Shown here: positions 5,060-6,765 of the stretch, in pieces
Numbering within the stretch: position 1 is the first letter of the stretch
Layout of the letters: each line of letters starts with the position of its first letter
From: Verrucomicrobiota bacterium
GTDB taxonomy: Bacteria; Verrucomicrobiota; Verrucomicrobiia; Limisphaerales; AV2
Assembly (NCBI GenBank): GCA_003219345.1
Contig: QHOP01000023.1
Coordinates: forward strand, 1-6,765
Length of the DNA stretch: 6,765 bases
Direction of reading: 5' to 3'
Translations under genes and position numbers: made by a program
Notes under the pieces: model-generated
Told to the model about the DNA's origin: nothing
Database searches by the model: none
The model's input: only the letters and a program-made list of their open reading frames with translations

Positions 5060-5614
5060 ATGAACGACGATTTGGAAAAGAGAATTCGCGAAGCGATGGC
5101 GAATCCGCAGAACGTAGGCGAACTGCCGAATGCGGATGCAGTGGGCACAGTTGGCAACTCTGAGTGCGGTGAGATGCTGCGGATGTGGATCAAATACAAG
5201 GAAGACCGCGGGAAGAAAGTCATCGACAAGGCGACCTTCCAATCGTTCGGCTGCGAGACGGCCATCGCGGTCGCAAGCCTGGCGACCGAGTTGATCAAAG
5301 GGAAGACGGCTGAGGAAGCGCTCTCATTAAAGACGAATGAACTGGCTGGCGAACTTGGTCCGCTGCCGCCGATGAAGATTCACTGCGCCGAATTGGTGCA
5401 GGGCGCGCTGCGTTCGGCGCTGGAGCCGGAAGCCGAAGCCAAGGCTGCGGCGCCAACAGTGGGAAACAGGAGCGGACGCGAGGAGATGCCGAAGAATGAC
5501 GAAGTCCGAATGACGAATATCGAACGAATGCCGAAGTCCAAATGCCAAATCGGCTATCATGGCGGCGGGCTTATGCCATTGGATTTCGAGATTCGGGTTT
5601 CTTTCGTCATTTGA
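5060..5614 (+). CDS. IscU/NifU N-terminal-type Fe-S scaffold with a repeat-encoded C-terminal tail
   Basis: This is a U-type Fe-S scaffold of 184 residues from the ATG at 5060. The core (about 10-121) has the three scaffold cysteines: Cys36 in SECGEM, Cys65 in FGCETAIAVAS and Cys109 in LPPMKIHCAELV. His108 before the last Cys is also present. The LPPMKIHC motif and the absence of the SufU insertion make it IscU/NifU-like, unlike the SufU encoded at 1388. The Asp that normally follows the first cysteine (CGD) is Glu38 here. That Asp influences cluster transfer in IscU, so the change may matter. IscU-like folds end near residue 122. Beyond that come an Ala/Glu-rich linker (122-140) and about 40 residues read from a palindromic repeat, including the TGA stop and an extra Cys162. 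The original stop was probably lost when the repeat arrived or expanded. It may be a late scaffold or carrier fed by the genes upstream. Confidence 0.85.
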   Translation: MNDDLEKRIREAMANPQNVGELPNADAVGTVGNSECGEMLRMWIKYKEDRGKKVIDKATFQSFGCETAIAVASLATELIKGKTAEEALSLKTNELAGELGPLPPMKIHCAELVQGALRSALEPEAEAKAAAPTVGNRSGREEMPKNDEVRMTNIERMPKSKCQIGYHGGGLMPLDFEIRVSFVI

Positions 5615-5631
5615 CATTCGGATTTCATTCG
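5484..5631. repeat. Iterated palindromic element, TCCGAATGACGAA family, copy 3 (inverted)
   Basis: This element overlaps the last 44 codons of the IscU-type gene and runs 17 bases past its stop. Its right arm (5592-5620) is the exact reverse complement of 2863-2891 in copy 2, and 5514-5525 is the reverse complement of 2934-2945. The orientation is therefore opposite to copy 2. Complementary arms within this copy include 5495-5503 with 5603-5611 (9 bp) and 5505-5512 with 5615-5622 (8 bp). It also contains the TCCGAATGACGAA core (5505-5517) shared with copies 1 and 2. Confidence 0.85.
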
Positions 5632-5692
5632 ATCAGGGCTCGCGAGGACGCCAGTCCCATGTCACGGAAATACCCATACAACGTTCCGCTTT

Positions 5693-5753
5693 CCCCTCAC
5701 CCGGCCTTCGGCCACCCTCTCCCCATCCGATGGGGAGAGGGCAGGGTGAGGGG
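5693..5753. repeat. CCCTCACCC-type palindromic repeat with two internal hairpins
   Basis: Located between the IscU-type gene and the hydrolase. The ends CCCCTCAC (5693-5700) and GTGAGGGG (5746-5753) are complementary. Inside, GGCC-TTC-GGCC (5703-5713) forms a small hairpin, and 5715-5727 pairs perfectly with 5729-5741 over 13 positions, the innermost forming the loop. The predicted fold is a three-way junction. Similar CCCTCACCCGGCCTTCGGCC repeats are, from general knowledge, widespread in bacterial genomes. No T run follows, but the strong structure at the end of the suf cluster could slow transcription or protect the 3' end of the operon mRNA. Confidence 0.8.
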
Positions 5754-5871
5754 CGCTGCTGTTTCCAGCTTGGTCGGTGTCATAGTAAAGAAGCGTTAGG
5801 GACACCACGGCTCGCCCCGCCGAACAGAGATTCCTCTTGCCACGCTCCGCGATTTTCGTCACACGGTTGCC
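5754..5871. other. Leader region of the hydrolase gene, no recognised element
   Basis: Between the structured repeat and the hydrolase start codon I see no gene, no repeat, no convincing -35/-10 pair and no clear ribosome-binding site. The hydrolase is unrelated in function to the suf genes and is separated from them by 257 bases, so a promoter is expected in this interval. I cannot place one. Confidence 0.4.
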
Positions 5872-6765
5872 ATGCGTTTACCCATTTTTGTCGCGCCGAT
5901 TTTCTTTGCTCTGCTCATACGCGCGGACGGTCCTTCCGACAATCTTCCGGACAAAGTCCGTCGCATTCCGCCGCCCGGGATAAAAATTCCCGACGCCGAT
6001 CGCGTCGAACTGGAAAGGGGCGCCGCCGAACTTGGCGCCCAGATCGAGTCGTTGGGCGTCGAATTGAAAGGCAAGCCGGCGCTGCTCGACTTGCTGCCGG
6101 ACGTGCAGATTTATCACAAGGCGGTCGATTGGGCACTGCGTTACGACGAGTTTTACAAATCGAACGAGGTGCAATTTGCCCGCGCTATGCTCATTCTTGG
6201 CCAGGATCGAGCCAAAGCCCTCCAACAAGGCGTCGCGCCGTGGATGAATGCGACGGGCCTGGTCGTGCGTGGCTATCTGTCGAGGATCGACGGCTCCGTG
6301 CAGCCGTATGGGTTGATTGTGCCGGCATCGTATCAACCGGCGAGCGCGCAGAAGTTTCGGCTCGATTTCTGGTTTCACGGTCGCGGCGAGCAATTGTCCG
6401 AGTTTGCGTTTATCTATGATCGACTAAAGTCCCCCGGCGAATTCACTCCACCCAACACCTTCGTCCTTCACCTCTATGGCCGTTACTGCAATGCGAACCG
6501 GTTCGCCGGCGAAGTGGATTTGTCCGAGGCGTTGGAGAGCGTGCGGAGGCGATACCCGATTGACGAGAACCGGCTCGTGGTGCGCGGGTTTTCGATGGGC
6601 GGCGCGGCCTGCTGGGACTTCGCCACTCATTACGCGGGCTTGTGGGCGGCGGCCGCGCCGGGCGCGGGATTTTCCGAGACCGCGGATTTTCTCAAAGTGT
6701 TCCAGAACGAATCTCTGAAACCGTCCTGGTATGAGCAAAAGCTTTGGCACCTCTACGACGCCACG
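5872..6765 (+). CDS. Secreted alpha/beta hydrolase of the prolyl-oligopeptidase type (3' end outside window)
   Basis: The frame starts at ATG 5872 and stays open to the right edge, giving 298 residues of a longer protein. The N-terminus (MRLPIFVAPIFFALLIRADG) looks like a Sec signal peptide, with a basic residue followed by a hydrophobic core, so export is likely. A helical pre-domain (about 40-130) follows. The hydrolase domain begins near residue 140 with GYLSRIDGSVQPYGLIVPASY. It continues with DFWFHGRGE, whose HGRG (from His169) probably forms part of the oxyanion hole. The nucleophile elbow is GFSMGG with Ser241, followed by AACWDFATHYAGLWAAAAPGAGF. The catalytic Asp and His should lie beyond the window. 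Such proteins are common in Planctomycetes and Verrucomicrobia and are annotated as prolyl oligopeptidase family serine peptidases; the true substrate is unknown. It has no evident link to Fe-S assembly. Confidence 0.88.
   Translation, partial: MRLPIFVAPIFFALLIRADGPSDNLPDKVRRIPPPGIKIPDADRVELERGAAELGAQIESLGVELKGKPALLDLLPDVQIYHKAVDWALRYDEFYKSNEVQFARAMLILGQDRAKALQQGVAPWMNATGLVVRGYLSRIDGSVQPYGLIVPASYQPASAQKFRLDFWFHGRGEQLSEFAFIYDRLKSPGEFTPPNTFVLHLYGRYCNANRFAGEVDLSEALESVRRRYPIDENRLVVRGFSMGGAACWDFATHYAGLWAAAAPGAGFSETADFLKVFQNESLKPSWYEQKLWHLYDAT

Noticed and set aside
5559..6419. Plus-strand open frame of 286 codons overlapping the end of the scaffold gene and the hydrolase
   Set aside because: It starts in the repeat and crosses the CCCTCACCC element and the hydrolase in another frame. 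Its product is Arg/Ser-rich and without motifs, whereas the frame from 5872 gives a signal peptide and a GFSMGG hydrolase.

Overview
The window holds the 3' part of a chromosomal SUF-type iron-sulfur (Fe-S) cluster assembly operon, followed by the start of an unrelated secreted hydrolase gene. All genes lie on the + strand. The base composition is moderately GC-rich. The intergenic gaps carry short iterated palindromes, including one built on a TCCGAATGACGAA motif, and the hydrolase family is of a kind I associate with Planctomycetes and Verrucomicrobia. I therefore infer a bacterium of that superphylum, most likely a Verrucomicrobium of the Pedosphaera/Limisphaerales type. This assignment rests on repeat style and gene families, not on a marker gene.

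Layout: sufD (runs off the left edge, ends 1228); sufU (1388-1846); sufT (1922-2476); a small Rieske [2Fe-2S] ferredoxin (2545-2862); sufS cysteine desulfurase (3030-4292, possibly from 3069); a two-domain protein with an N-terminal CxxC redox domain and a C-terminal rhodanese fold lacking the catalytic cysteine (4396-4944); an IscU/NifU-type scaffold (5060-5614) with a repeat-encoded C-terminal tail; and an alpha/beta hydrolase of the prolyl-oligopeptidase type with a signal peptide (5872 to beyond the right edge). sufB and sufC are presumably just upstream of the window.

How the genes fit together: SufS takes sulfur from cysteine as a persulfide. SufU, the zinc-type partner that replaces SufE, accepts it and passes it to the SufBCD scaffold, of which SufD is a subunit. 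SufT is an auxiliary maturation factor. The Rieske protein is a plausible electron donor. The rhodanese-like protein and the second, IscU-type scaffold suggest an additional sulfur-handling or cluster-carrying branch. No SufA and no SufE are visible.

The most unusual aspect is between the genes. All seven gaps (68 to 257 bases) contain a repetitive or palindromic element, drawn from at least six different sequence families. One family occurs three times, with one copy inverted. It has run into the coding ends of two genes: it supplies the stop codon of the Rieske gene and about 40 C-terminal residues of the IscU-type scaffold.
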